Source: Basidiobolus meristosporus CBS 931.73
Taxonomy: Eukaryota > Basidiobolomycota > Basidiobolomycetes > Basidiobolales > Basidiobolaceae
Length of the DNA stretch: 28,710 nucleotides
Direction: 5' to 3'
NCBI GenBank assembly: GCA_002104905.1
Contig: MCFE01000878.1
Coordinates: 1 to 28,710, forward strand
In this document: positions 9,968 through 20,919 of the stretch, piece after piece
Layout of the letters: each line of letters begins with the position of its first letter
Numbering within the stretch: position 1 is the first letter of the stretch
Notes under the pieces: generated by a model
The model's database searches: none
What the model was told of the DNA's origin: nothing
Seen by the model: the letters and a program-made list of their open reading frames with translations, nothing else
Made by a program: the position numbers and the translations under genes

Positions 9968-11811
9968 CTAGAAGGTAATATTCTTGATGAGTTTAGGATA
10001 TGGTAGTATCTGCAACTTAATTTTTCTTGCTATCTTCCCACACATCCACTCCATAGGAAACTCCCAAAAGGTGAAGCATGGTGAAATATTCTCAGTACAC
10101 CAAGCAAGATTTAGTAGCAAATGGGTACAGTAGTAGCAGGGATCTATGTGTTCAGCTTTATGTTTGTAGTGCAGCCACTCAAGTCCTGTTACAAATTCTT
10201 TGCACAAAGGCTGTGGATGGGTCAAGTTGGCTTTGGTGATCTGCTTTTGGATAAATATTCCTCCAAAGTCCAAATATGACTCCCAGTGCTTCCAATATAC
10301 TCTGGTAGAAATGGCATCACAAGGCCACTTGGATAAATACATATCCAGCTCATCCAGTCCTTTCACTTATGTTGTTAAAGATGTGTATGAATGCTGATTG
10401 AAGCCTGTGAGAAGTACTTTAGGTAACAGATACACTGTAATATCTTGCTAATTCTTTCAATTTCTGCAGCATCTTAAAGGTTCAGTTAGCTCAAGGTGCC
10501 TCCTGTACAACTTGGTCATCAATAAAGGGATATTGTTGAAAAGAAGTGTGTTGCTCCCAGTGGACAGCTTTTGCTCTAACAGAAACCCTCTATCTTAAGT
10601 ATTGCAGGTCTCTAATTGATTCCATATTCTTTCCCAGAAGGCAAACACAACTCTTCCAGCAATGAATACAGGTAGCTATCCAGGTTGGACAGTGATTTAG
10701 GCCCATATACCAGTGAACTACCATCAGATTTCTGCTCTGATACCATAAGATAGGTGGCTAATTCAGGACAATGAGCATCACTGGTCAGCAGGATTTGCGG
10801 GTAGAGTATACATTAAGTCAGAAGCCACCAAGTGCCAAGGCAAAGGCATGTTTGTACACACCTTCAAAAAAGCCCTTGTTTGTTGGTTGTTTGCAGTGTT
10901 TGTTGTCAGATATATTGGATATATTTATGTTTGATTGATACTGAATGCAGTACTTTATAGCTTTACAACATTAGTAGGAGTGCATCAGCTTCTTTAGACA
11001 AGGCAATATCAGAAAAGATCTGCAGTGTGAAATGTTTTCCCCCAATGGTGGTTGATTCCTGGCAAGTTGGGCACCATGCAATGGAGATATTGACTGATGT
11101 GAATACCATGCAACTATTAGCACATGATGGTATCACAAGCATCTCTGGGTCATATGTTGCCAACCACATTACAGTTGTCCTTTTATACCATGTACATGGT
11201 AAGTGGCATCCTAGAATGATTTTGGAAAGAGTAGTAGTAAATCCTCCCAGCCCCTCTTACTAAGATTAGTGGAAATGTGCCCTTTCTCTAGCCAGAACAT
11301 CTCATCATTCACCAGTAGATTGATTACTGGGTCCTCCTGTCTCCCAAAAGTATCCTTGGCATTTTTTTCTATGGGTGTTGTCTAATTGCATAATGGATTT
11401 GGCCAGGCTTATGCTGTGCACTGTTGTTAGGGAAGAAAGGCTCACCATCCATTGGTGAGCCTACCTCTTCAGAGCTATCACTGTGTATGCCATATTCAGA
11501 AGGCTGGGGTAGGCCTAAAGGTGTCACAAACTCACTTTACTCAGTTTGTGCAAGGTGACAAGTATGGCTAGGTGTTGTTATAATAGTATCAAGTGACTGG
11601 TAAGATATTGTTGTATAGCAGTGACCAGGCAATGGTCAAATATGACTTGTGTGGCAAAGCACTAGCTGTGATTCTTGTAATACTTCCTATGCTGTCTGCG
11701 TGCATCATAGCTGGGCAGCTTGCTACAATAGCCATATGGTCTTTTTTCTCTCCTCTTATGAAGTTGAATCAGAGGAGTCTTGTCCATGGTGCAGACAGTT
11801 TGACACTCAAT
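9968..11811 (-). pseudogene. tnp2/Plavaka-like DNA transposase, degenerate, copy B
   Basis: Read on the minus strand with many stops and frameshifts. Order of recognisable parts: a Cys/His-rich, Arg/Lys-rich segment at 11665-11811 (IECQTVC..., then YGYCSKLPSYDARRQH and further His), possibly an N-terminal zinc finger; LEKGHISTNL...WEDLLLLFPK near 11230-11300; CPTCQEST near 11060; KSC.PVMLIVLN..P and NLMVVHW.MGL near 10680-10800, the tnp2-like block also seen in copy A; and an uninterrupted 132-codon C-terminal piece at 9968-10366. That piece contains THLLLNLAWC followed by FWEFPMEWMCGKIARKIK, resembling the HLLLHI...GP...WAFPMERFCG block near the end of fungal Plavaka/CACTA-type transposases. 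A functional enzyme would cut and move the element. Exact superfamily is inferred from motifs only. Confidence 0.6.
11438..11462. other. Short perfect hairpin inside copy B
   Basis: AGGCTCACCA, a 5-base loop, then TGGTGAGCCT form a 10-bp perfect stem. Function unknown; it lies inside the degenerate transposase span and is not seen in copy A. Confidence 0.5.
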
Positions 11812-12092
11812 CCAATGGTATTATATTACTTTTTTGTCATCACTCATGAGATTTTAAGATGGTGTGTATTTCAACATTGCACCTATATGAATGTAAAATT
11901 CAACGATGACCTCCCATAGTGAGCATTATTATTGAAGTTGTGGCATTACATTTACACATATAAGTCACACTAATACCCCTTTGGTTTGACTCATTTTGAT
12001 ACATATGCCACTTATGAATATAGCAAAGATATCTGGTCCCAACTAAGCCACACTGTTGACAGCAACAGAGAATGGCTAGATAGCAGCTTGCT

Positions 12093-13560
12093 TTGACATT
12101 TGATGCAGCAGGCAGGGCTAAAACCAAAAAAGACCCTGTGCACAGTGTGCACACTGAAGGTATTAATGCAAACTCCTCAGGCGCTCAGTCAAGTAGGCAA
12201 TCAGAAATATCTGTAGAGCTGCAAGCTGACCATAATGCTGATGCAGGTGAGGATGTAGAAAAAGCAGGACCTTCACCTGATGACCAGCAAGTGGCCATCA
12301 TAGCATTCATGAGACAATTACATGCAGTGGCTGGCACAATAGGTGTAATAGCTCAGAAAAATTGGGGAATAGTACAGAAATACAATGAGAGGATAAAAAG
12401 TATAGAGTCATCTATACCCCCATAGAGAAAGCTGTATACTAAGAAAGTATCTCAAGAGTAGCAGAAGCTATCAAAGGCAGAAGAACAAGGGTTCAATGGC
12501 CAAAAACCAGTAGCTTCCTCAAGAGCCCATCAACAGCAAGACCAAGAGCTCCACACAAGTGCCAAAGAGACATCAGATAGCTGGAAGAGTGCCAACAAGG
12601 AAAAAGCAGGCAGGCACAGATGCACCAGTGCAACACTTACCAGGGAAAAAGTGGAGTTCTATTCAAGAAGCACTCAGTCAAAGTAGAAGTGATGAACTTG
12701 GCAACAGTTAAAAAGCAGCTATCTCAGGAGCCCATGATAGTTTAGGCCAAGAGCTCAAAACTAGTGGAAAAGAAGCATCAGGGTGACTGCAGAGTGCTAG
12801 CAAGGGACATGCAGGCCAAAATAGATGCATCAGAGCAGCATTCATCAAGAAGAAAAATAGCTCTTTGCAAGAAGCACTCAGACACAGCAGCAGTAACAGA
12901 CCTGGCAGTAATAAAGGAAAAGGTAAAGGGAAAAGGTTTACCCAGGCCAGAGACAGGAAAGCCTGAGAAAAAAGCTGCAATTCTTGCCCATTAAAGCCAT
13001 GAACCTGCAACAGACTGAATATCATTATAAACAAGAAGAAATACAGACTGAATCCCACTATAGCCTAGAAGAATTACTAGCAAGCAAACAGCTATTTCAC
13101 CAGAGTTGGAAGCGGAGCCAGTTGAGCTACACTCTGGTGATTTTGATGAGTGTGCAGAGAAAGGAAGTCTGTCAGCCTCAGCCTCCACATCCTCCATGTC
13201 CTCCATTATTGACAGGGTGGAGATCCCACTGACAGACAAAGCTTCAGTGTCAATAACTCAAAAGGCTATCACAATGCCTAAAGTGGATTTTGAAACATTA
13301 ATAGGCATACCAAGAGGCTGGTGCACTTCCTCAAGAGCGGTGCTCAAGAGAACATGCTTGAATATTACCAGGATTTAATGCAAAGACTGACCAATGAGGT
13401 GCTAGACCTTGCAGTGCTGACTGAAGACCAGGACATATGGGAATCAGTAAATTAACAATGGTTTAGAGCTGCAGGGTTCTTGGAAAAGTCATGCAAACCA
13501 AGCATCATAGCAGAAATACTTATCAAGTGGTGGATTTTAATAAAGTTACTTGTTGAGTGA
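12093..13560 (+). pseudogene. Unrecognised divergent protein (ORF2), degenerate, copy B
   Basis: Starts with an uninterrupted 110-codon frame (12093-12425; MTFDAAGRAKTKKDP...) whose middle has IIAFMRQLHAVAGTIGVIAQ, then continues in broken frames. These include a Lys/Arg-rich basic section at 12764-12994 (IKEKVKGKGLPRPETGKP), a Ser-rich acidic section near 13106-13300, and a C-terminal section ending FLKSGAQENMLEYYQDLM...EDQDIWESVN and AEILIKWWILIKLLVE, stop at 13558-13560. Copy C on the other strand preserves the basic section, the C-terminal section and their order. It is divergently placed about 0.3 kb from the transposase N-terminal segment, the layout of a two-gene transposon. I recognise no domain; a DNA-binding accessory protein is a guess from the basic composition and layout. 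Confidence 0.5.
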
Positions 13561-14434
13561 GGTGTTGGGCTTATGCCAGTGTAGGGTATAGAGACTGGTA
13601 TGGGTCAATACAATTGGCAACTATGAAACAACTGAAGTTTCATCAGAAATAAATCAGTTTGTATGCATGGAGAGTAAGAGAAATGGTTGAGTCAGGAAGT
13701 AAGGAATGTGAATAAGAGGTAATAGCCAATCAATGCCCACAAATATAGAAGGTGATAGGGTGTCTGGGATCAGAAAGAGAGAAAATTGGCAGTAAACCAA
13801 TCAAAAGCCAGTTTTGTATTATTGCAATGAAAAGTTTTGACTAGGTTGTTTGTGAAATCTGGGGTGCAATTACATATTGATGGTCTTTGCATGGTGTTCT
13901 GATGGGATCAATACCTCAAAGTCACATGACTTAGAATTTGTGACAGCCTTTTTTGTGTTCATCAATATAATTTTTTATAAGGTATGTGGAATACCAATGG
14001 TCTAAATGGGACTCTCTAATATATCCAGCTCTGCTAGATTAATGAGTACTTCCAAAATGTTTGTATCTTGGCTCATTATTGAAGCATGGGCCATAGTGAA
14101 ATTACTTGACAAGAAATCAAACAGATTGAACATTATATTTCCAGTCTGGACTATGCTAGTGAGCTGGGTGATGGTTTTTTACTGTGCTGTACTAAGAATG
14201 AGTTATGACTTGGTTCAGGGACCATAGTAACAGATTTCAATACTCATACAGCAATATTGGCATTAACCTGGTCTTATATGGAATAAATATGAAAACTGAT
14301 GTGATTGTTTAGTTTTTAATATATTGTGTATGATGCATCTGGATTGCATTGACACAGAAAAGAATGCAGCAGCTACAGATCTTCTATTAGGTTATTGAAT
14401 TGTGAGTGAATCCCCAATAAAATCACCAAGTCAT
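13561..14434 (+). repeat. 3' flank of copy B
   Basis: The first 400 bases align with 5460-5815 (copy A) and the reverse complement of 25080-25500 (copy C), sharing the AATAGCCAATCAATG and GAAATCTGGGGTG blocks. The end (about 14360-14434, finishing AAATCACCAAGTCAT) aligns with copy C again at about 24650-24720. The middle shows no similarity that I can see and no convincing gene. Confidence 0.65.
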
Positions 14435-15169
14435 TAGACTTGTTCTGTTGGATAGTGCCACATTGAGCCATGAGTGCCAAATAGTGCCATAGTGTGCCTG
14501 AGAGTCATAGCAGACCTAAACTTGGCCACAGAGTGCAACATATAGTTCTGCATACTCATGCAAAGCAGCCCCTATGTTTCACCTACGGTGCAGGAGAAAT
14601 CAATTTTTCAACCTTTTTTTTGGGATCAAAATTGTGCATGACATAAAAGAGCACAGACAGACTGAAGATATGCATCTGGTACATAATACCCATGGCACTC
14701 TAAATCTAGCCCCACAGGCTTGTAGCATGTCACAAAAATGCATGGCACTATCTTGGTCCACTGGCACTATCTGGCACTATAAGTGCTTTGTATAGGTTCT
14801 ACTTTAGGGCTAATATTTAAATATAGTGCCAGATAGTGCCAGTGGACCAAGATAGTGCCATGCATTTTTGTGACATGCTACAAGCCTGTGGGGCTAGATT
14901 TAGAGTGCCATGGGTATTGTGTACCAGATGCATATCTTCAGTCTGACTGTGCTCTTTTATGTCATGCACAATTTTGATCCCAAAAAAAAGGTTGAAAAAT
15001 TGATTTTCTCCTGCACCATAGGTGAAACACAGGGGCTGCTTTGCATGAATATGAAGAACTATATGCCACACTCTGTGGCCAAGTTTAGGTCTGCTATGAC
15101 TCTCAGGCACACTATGGCACTATTTGGCACTCATGGCTCAATGTGGCACTATCCAACGGAACAAGTCTA
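14435..15169. mobile_element. Fold-back (giant palindromic MITE-like) element, 735 bp
   Basis: Two arms, 14435-14781 and 14822-15169, are near-perfect reverse complements around a 40-bp AT-rich spacer. Ends read TAGACTTGTTC and its inverted partner ending CAAGTCTA. Each arm carries seven AGTGCCA heptamers, three near the outer end in one orientation and four near the centre in the other, giving 14 in mirror positions. Open frames of 73, 97 and 116 codons in the arms are mirror images and are not treated as genes. Flanking DNA aligns across the insertion with copy C, supporting a discrete inserted element. A TA target duplication fits but is not proven. Confidence 0.9.
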
Positions 15170-15708
15170 CTATTTGCGGATGATTTTTTGTAACATGTTT
15201 ATGGAATACATGGCATCTGATGGAGATTTAATCATGATGCATGGAAAATCAGCTAAATGAAACTGATAGATCTAAACTGATATAAGCCAAGCATATTAGA
15301 TCACCTGCAATTACTAATATGACTTACTCATCTGAGTGGTCATTTCTCATCAATCTCATTACTACCACTGGATTTCAGTTTGACACATTAGAGGAGATCC
15401 ATACCAGGTACTGTAGACTATCTACCCTATTCTTCCCAAGAAGACCCCTACTTAAGCTTTTATGCTAATACAAGATCTAATGCTGCACAAGCTTTCATCC
15501 CACCAATTATGGCAACAAAAGTCCTGGCAATTTCATTCCCACCTGACTGCAATAGAGAACCACCTTGCAAAGGGTATGAATGACTTAGAACAAGCTTGGA
15601 ATACTGGGCTTAGAAGCTTCAATAGACTTCCATATCCTATAGTACTCAGCAATGGGCTGCATATCAGGAGTAGTTATGATACCTTCCTATTCAGGACGTT
15701 CTAGAGGG
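15170..15708. other. Region between fold-back element and DDE remnant
   Basis: The first 40 bases (CTATTTGCGGAT...) match the other side of the fold-back insertion site in copy C. An 80-codon plus-strand frame at 15462-15704 runs into the DDE remnant and may be its decayed upstream part, but has no motif I can name. Confidence 0.4.
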
Positions 15709-16217
15709 TAGAGGCACTTTTATTTTGGCAACTACAAGGTGCAATGAGTGAGGATTCAGGCACAGTCTCACATTTGAGGTAGCATCATTTGGTTTAGTTG
15801 GCATTTACAGGAAGTAGGCATGACCAAGCACTATGGGTGAAAAATCATCCAGAATTCAATAAATTGGCAAAAAGTATGGCAGACTTGGCTAATATAGGAG
15901 AGGATTGGCAGAGATTAGGATGCATTTCAGCTCATAGGAAGCCAAGGTATGATGTGCTTAGTGAGAAGTAGGAGCTCTGCAATGAGATATTTAATTACTT
16001 CAGAGTGAGAGTAGAGCATACATTTGGATATCTTTGGAGATTAAGCATATTGGCAGGTAAATACACACCAAAGTTAGATTTTGCAGTAGCAGCAAAATAG
16101 GTAAAATAGTCAAGATGCTTGTTAATGCACAGCATAGTCATACAAGAAGACATCTGCTCAGAGGAATATGTTTGGAATATTTTGAAGAGTAAACAAGCAA
16201 GAGAAGCACTATTCTGA
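15709..16217 (+). pseudogene. DDE_Tnp_4 (PIF/Harbinger-like) transposase remnant, copy B
   Basis: Broken plus-strand frames carrying LEGRGTFIL near 15712, then ADLANIGEDWQRLGC near 15880, then NYFRVRVEHTFGYL...LAGKY near 16000-16065 and MHSIVIQEDI near 16125. The segment F-N-x-x-R-V-x-V-E-H-T-F-G-x-L is the region around the catalytic Glu in DDE_Tnp_4 family nucleases. Multiple stops (for example within the SEK-stop-ELC stretch near 15970) show that it is dead. A second copy at 22619-23589 on the minus strand aligns over its whole length, so the protein is real though both copies are decayed. TGA at 16215-16217 ends the last readable frame. Confidence 0.65.
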
Positions 16218-17072
16218 GCAACATGAGCAAGATTGAGTCAAGCTATCAGTAACTGCATCCTACCTCTAGCAAGACAGTAGATACTTTGGTGGCAGATAGT
16301 GCCATAGGATGCAAGATTGATCTGGCACTCTGTGGCAGCATCCAACAAAATAGTTTTAATAATACAAATGCAGAATTTTTGCCTGGAGGGAAGGGACTTA
16401 ATGAGGAGGCTGCTCACTAGCAGTCCTGCATACAATTTGCACACAATAGGCTAGTCATATCCATTGGTGCCTCAACTTTGAGAGCCAAGGAGTTCTTGAA
16501 CAGGTGTTTCATGCAAAAACAATTTGCTGCATGATATAGCAGTGGTACTAAGTAGCTTTCAAGTACAGTATACCCACAGCCTATCAATGCAGCAATTTCA
16601 AGTTTTCAGACAATGGATACATAAGCACTTTAATGAGTTGGTGGGTGTGCTTCAAGATGTAGAATATGAACCATGGGCAGCTGCATCTTAATTGTGCCAG
16701 CATGCATTGATGGCATCTTTGCTAAGCATTGGAATGATAGCTTATAAACGCAAGTAAATGTAGTCTATTACCTGGAGTAGGCCAGCTTTTGTCTACATGT
16801 GATCAAGTTAAACCTTGCCAAGTTTCATACCTGCCATGCAGTTGCACCTAGGCATACTGCAGCATTTGATTATAAAGAAGCTACTGCTGGTGAGCTGATT
16901 GATGCAGACCTATTGAAATTATCTACACTACAGCAGTCTTAAGCTTCAGTATATGGTATTCCAGGCTTGTTCTATAACATTGCCAGGTGCAACACAACAT
17001 ACCTGAGCTAGAGCACTGTGCTCATCAAACAGGATGCAAAATATTGCGTACAGATACACAAGTAGCCTAAGC
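16218..17072. other. Unrecognised DNA between DDE remnant and E4
   Basis: Bases up to about 16310 continue to align with copy C down to 22491, so the DDE repeat extends at least that far. Two AGTGCCA-type heptamers in opposite orientation sit at 16298-16304 and 16323-16329. The rest has only short frames. Segment 16946-17072, which joins E4 in frame on the minus strand, is not Gypsy sequence. Confidence 0.4.
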
Positions 17073-17549
17073 ACTGGATAGTATTGTTCTGCTGAGTTCA
17101 GTTGCTTAGATTCAAAGGCAACTGGGTAGTCCTTTACCTTGTGTTCTTGGCTCAACACTCCACCAATTGCATAATCTGAAGCATCTGTGCACAGAGTAAA
17201 CTCTTTTCTGAAGTCAGGTATTCTTAAGCTTGGCAGCTTAGCAAGTTCATTCTTAAGCATCTGGAAGGCAGTTTCACAAGCTATGTCCCACTTGTAGGTA
17301 TTGTCTTTCTTGAGGATATCAGTTAAAGGGGCTGCAAAACTTGCAAGGAACTTGACAAATCTCTGATAATAGGAAACCATTCTAAGGAATGAATTGAGCT
17401 CTGATATTCTATGGGGTGCTTCAGATTCTTGATAACTTCAGCCTTCTTTAGGGTCTTGAGTCACTCCTGTACTAGTCACTATATGTCCCAGATATTCAAC
17501 ATGTTTCCTGAAGAGCTCACACTTGGCTAGCTTGCCATATAGTTTATTC
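17073..17549 (-). pseudogene. Ty3/Gypsy pol fragment E4 (RT thumb to RNase H start)
   Basis: Minus-strand sequence closely matching E1 bases about 1835-2312. It holds the connection region (KLAKCE...[13 protein letters not shown]), the [18 protein letters not shown] section and the start of RNase H including [17 protein letters not shown] frameshift lies near 17430-17450. Homology stops at 17073 in the middle of RNase H and the sequence changes to unrelated DNA. On the other side it is cut exactly by the E2 5' LTR at 17550. The rest of this copy should lie beyond E2 but is not found there. Confidence 0.9.
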
Positions 17550-17917
17550 TGTTATGATCTGCCGCTTGAATGTTTAAGTTAGATCAGTTTTTAGTCAAAT
17601 CAATTAGTATATGTTTAGGTTATCAGTATATCAGTATTATCTATGAAATCAGTAGCATTAGTCAGCAAATGAATCAGCAGACCCTTATCAGACAGAAATA
17701 GATATATTAAGTAGGATCTTATTGGGTGATGATGATGCAATCAAATGAGTCATCACCCACAACCTACATTAGGAAATACAATTAGTCAGCAATTGATCTG
17801 GCAAAATGTATATAAGGAGCTGCTGGAACCTCAATAAAAATCAGTTCAAGTTTTAGTGAATACAATACTAGCTAAACTCCCTATTCCTCTACAACTCTTA
17901 TACCAAGACTTGTAACA
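17550..17917 (+). repeat. 5' LTR of E2 (368 bp)
   Basis: TGTTA...TAACA ends. Four differences from the E1 3' LTR. TATATAAG at 17809-17816 and AATAAA at 17833-17838 are the likely promoter and polyadenylation signals. Confidence 0.95.
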
Positions 17918-17918
17918 T

Positions 17919-17928
17919 TGGTAGCAGC
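17919..17928 (+). promoter_or_regulatory. tRNA primer-binding site of E2
   Basis: TGGTAGCAGC, one base after the LTR, begins with the TGG expected to pair with a tRNA 3' CCA. The first seven bases resemble the initiator-Met class used by yeast Ty1, but the tRNA cannot be identified without a tRNA set. Confidence 0.7.
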
Positions 17929-17976
17929 AATAACCAGAAACCTCCCTCCTGAAGAAAAGAAGAAACCACCCTCAAG

Positions 17977-20919
17977 ATGTCGGACAATCAAGAATGGAAG
18001 AATGCCATGCAGCAAATCCTGGCCCAACAGCAACAGCTACTCCAGATCCTCAGCCAACAGCAACAAGGAATGACTACCATGGCTCAGAGCCAACAAAGCC
18101 CTGTCAAGAGCAACTTTAGTGTGAAGGTCAACTGGTACCATGGCAGAGTCAATGAAAACCTGGGAACTTGGCTCTTTCAGATTGAAGAAGCTTTTAAAGC
18201 TAAAGGAATTGCTCCAGAGAGCAAGTTGCATTATGCAGCTTCTTACCTGGCAGATGCAGCTTTACAGTGGTACCACAACAAGATCAGGTCAGCTACTATG
18301 ATGGGATGCTCTACAATCTCTACCTGGGATGAGTTTGTGTCGGAAATTCAGGATGCTTTTGAACCTCCACACCAGCAGACACTACTAAGAAGGAAGTTAA
18401 AGACACTCAGACAGAAAGGAATGGTGCAAGAATACATCTATGAGTACAGATGTCTACTTGGACAAATTGAAAGAATGGAACCCTTGGATCAAGTTGAATA
18501 CTTTATTGATGGGTTGAAAGAAAGAACTCGCAAGGAAGTCAATTACCGAAGACCTCAGACTATTGAAGAAGCCATCAAGATTGCCATTGACTATGACTCA
18601 GCTATGTTTGGAGTTGGGAAGCCTACAGTGACTAATCAGAAAGGCTATAATCATTATGAAAGAAGACAATCAGAAGCAGTACCAATGGAAATAGACGCTA
18701 TGCAGAAGAATCCCTCCTCAGAAGAATGCAAGAAGAGAGGACTTTGCTTCAATTGCCACCAGCAGGGACATATTGCAAAGTACTGCCCTCAGAGAAGAAA
18801 TGGACACCAGCCAACAAGAACCTTCTACCATATTGAGTCCCATGAACACAGTAATGTGGAAGATGAGCTTGAAGAAGACTCGGAACTCACCTTCCATATG
18901 ACAGAAGAGTACTTGTCCCAAATGACTTCAAACTCAGGGAAGTTATTGTACTTGAATGGAGTAATCAATGGAGTACCTGCCAAGATCATGATTGACTCAG
19001 GAGCATCGCATGAATACATGTCAGAGCAATTTGCTTTGAAAGCTGGAATCAACTTGGAACCTACCAAATCAACTTCAGTTTCCACAGCTGATGGGAACTC
19101 CCACATAATCAACCGTATTACCCAGCCAGTAAGAATGAAGATCAATGACTATGAAGAAGACCTACAGGCTTATATATTTGGGAACTGCAAGTTTGACCTT
19201 GTACTTGGAAAAACCTGGCTATTTTGTTGTAATCCATCAATCAACTGGAGAACCCATGCTACTCAGATTCAAAAAGACAACAAGACCTATGAGCTATTAC
19301 CTGCCATGCTGGATTTCAACTTGGTCAATTCCAGTGTGTGTGAGACAAGTGAACTTAGCAAGACCCAGTTCTGTAGAGCACTTAGAAAAGGTACCGAGAT
19401 GTTCCTCATGGCGGTATTACAGGAGGATTCCTCTACCCCAGCACCCCAGCAGGTCCAGACTCTCTTGAAGAAATATTCAGACGTGTTTCCAGATGAGCTT
19501 GTAAGCCTACCACCAGTCAGAGACGTGGATCATGCCATTGACACAGGAGATAGCCCTCCAGTGAGTAAGACACCTTACAGAATGAGTCCATTGGAATTGG
19601 AGGAAATGAAGAGACAAATTGATCAGCTATTGGAGCAAGGATACATCAGGCCCAGCAAGTCACCCTGGGGAGCACCAGTGCTTTTTGTGAAAAAGAAGGA
19701 TGGAACACTTAGGATGTGCATTGACTACAGAGCCCTGAACTCAGTTACCGTCAAGAATAAGTACCCCATACCTCGGATTGATGAGCTTTTAGACCAACTT
19801 AATGGAGCCACTATTTTCAGCAAGATTGACCTCATGTCAGTTTACAACCAGATTAGGGTGAAACCAGAAGATATCCCTAAGACAGCATTCAGGACCAGAT
19901 ATGGACATTACGAGTACTTAGTCATGAGTTTTGGCCTCACTAATGCCCCTGCAACATTCATGACGCTGATGCAGACTGTCTTTCAGGAGTACTTAGACAA
20001 GTTTGTGATAATCTACCTGGATGACATATTGATATACAGCAAGACAGAAAAGGATCACATGGTACACATTGAAAAGGTGTTGAAGAAACTAAGAGAGAAC
20101 AAGCTATATGGCAAGCTAGCCAAGTGTGAATTCTTCATGGAACACGTAGAATATCTGGGACACATAGTGACTATCACAGGAGTAACCTTAGACCCCAAGA
20201 AGGTGGAAGTAATCAAGAATTTGAAGCAGCCCCATAGCATATCAGAACTCAGATCCTTCCTTGGAATGGTTTCCTATTATCGGAGATTTGTCAAGTCATT
20301 TGCAAGTATTGCAGCCCCTTTAACTGATATCCTCAAGAAAGACAATACCTACAAGTGGGACATAGCTTGTGAGACTGCCTTCCAGATGCTAAAGAATGAA
20401 CTTGCTAAGTTGCCAAGCTTAAGAATACCAGACTTCAGAAAAGAGTTCACTCTATGCACAGATGCTTCAGATTACACAATTGGTGGAGTGCTGAGCCAAG
20501 AACACGAGGGAAAGGACTACCCTGTTGCCTTTGAATCCAAGAAATTGAACTCAGCAGAACAAAACTATCCAGTCCATGAGAAGGAGATGCTTGCTATAAT
20601 ACACTGTTTGAAGACATGGAGATGCTATATTGAAGGAGTCAAATGCACTGTGAAGACTGATCATGCCTCCCTCAAGTATATATTTACTCAGAAGGTACTC
20701 TCTAGAAGAATGACAAGATGGAGTGAATACATTCAGCAATTTGACCTGGAGATTGTCTACGGCCCTGGAAAAAACAACACGGTTGCTGATGCCTTATCAA
20801 GATTAGATCAAGTTGCACAACTCAACTTGGTGCATGAATCAGATTGGCCTAGCCTATTACCAAAGTACTTGGAGACCAAGCCATTTCTAGTGAGGTGGAT
20901 GAGGATATCAAGAAGATAA
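17977..20919 (+). CDS. gag-pol: Gag-Pol polyprotein of E2, open but truncated by frameshift
   Basis: A single 980-codon frame starting at ATG 17977, 59 bases after the LTR; this start precedes the Gln-rich N-terminus (residues about 12-41). Next come a retrotransposon Gag domain ([18 protein letters not shown] near 84-101), CCHC zinc knuckle at 257-270, protease DSG at 340-342, reverse transcriptase with YLDD at 680-683, and RNase H starting near D829 and reaching NTVADALSR. Gag and Pol are continuous because codon CAA replaces the TAA of E1. A one-base deletion near 20874 throws the last dozen or so residues out of frame, so integrase is lost from this frame. RT residue 622 is Val where E1 and the family motif SGYxQI have Gly, which probably weakens the enzyme. 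Confidence 0.93.
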   Translation: MSDNQEWKNAMQQILAQQQQLLQILSQQQQGMTTMAQSQQSPVKSNFSVKVNWYHGRVNENLGTWLFQIEEAFKAKGIAPESKLHYAASYLADAALQWYHNKIRSATMMGCSTISTWDEFVSEIQDAFEPPHQQTLLRRKLKTLRQKGMVQEYIYEYRCLLGQIERMEPLDQVEYFIDGLKERTRKEVNYRRPQTIEEAIKIAIDYDSAMFGVGKPTVTNQKGYNHYERRQSEAVPMEIDAMQKNPSSEECKKRGLCFNCHQQGHIAKYCPQRRNGHQPTRTFYHIESHEHSNVEDELEEDSELTFHMTEEYLSQMTSNSGKLLYLNGVINGVPAKIMIDSGASHEYMSEQFALKAGINLEPTKSTSVSTADGNSHIINRITQPVRMKINDYEEDLQAYIFGNCKFDLVLGKTWLFCCNPSINWRTHATQIQKDNKTYELLPAMLDFNLVNSSVCETSELSKTQFCRALRKGTEMFLMAVLQEDSSTPAPQQVQTLLKKYSDVFPDELVSLPPVRDVDHAIDTGDSPPVSKTPYRMSPLELEEMKRQIDQLLEQGYIRPSKSPWGAPVLFVKKKDGTLRMCIDYRALNSVTVKNKYPIPRIDELLDQLNGATIFSKIDLMSVYNQIRVKPEDIPKTAFRTRYGHYEYLVMSFGLTNAPATFMTLMQTVFQEYLDKFVIIYLDDILIYSKTEKDHMVHIEKVLKKLRENKLYGKLAKCEFFMEHVEYLGHIVTITGVTLDPKKVEVIKNLKQPHSISELRSFLGMVSYYRRFVKSFASIAAPLTDILKKDNTYKWDIACETAFQMLKNELAKLPSLRIPDFRKEFTLCTDASDYTIGGVLSQEHEGKDYPVAFESKKLNSAEQNYPVHEKEMLAIIHCLKTWRCYIEGVKCTVKTDHASLKYIFTQKVLSRRMTRWSEYIQQFDLEIVYGPGKNNTVADALSRLDQVAQLNLVHESDWPSLLPKYLETKPFLVRWMRISRR

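Noticed and set aside
11525-11550. Small inverted repeat CACAAACT...AGTTTGTG
   Set aside because: 8-bp arms of this size arise by chance and nothing links it to a function.
11593-11919. 108-codon plus-strand frame with hydrophobic stretch
   Set aside because: It overlaps the minus-strand Cys/His-rich transposase segment at 11665-11811, has no motif, and is probably an antisense shadow.
14817-15260. 97- and 116-codon frames in the fold-back arms
   Set aside because: They are mirror images produced by the palindrome and have no protein motif.
16946-17072. Frame continuing E4 RNase H for about 40 codons
   Set aside because: Homology to E1 stops at 17073, so the extension is a fortuitous in-frame fusion. 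A short resemblance to about 15585-15627 in inverse orientation was too weak to report.
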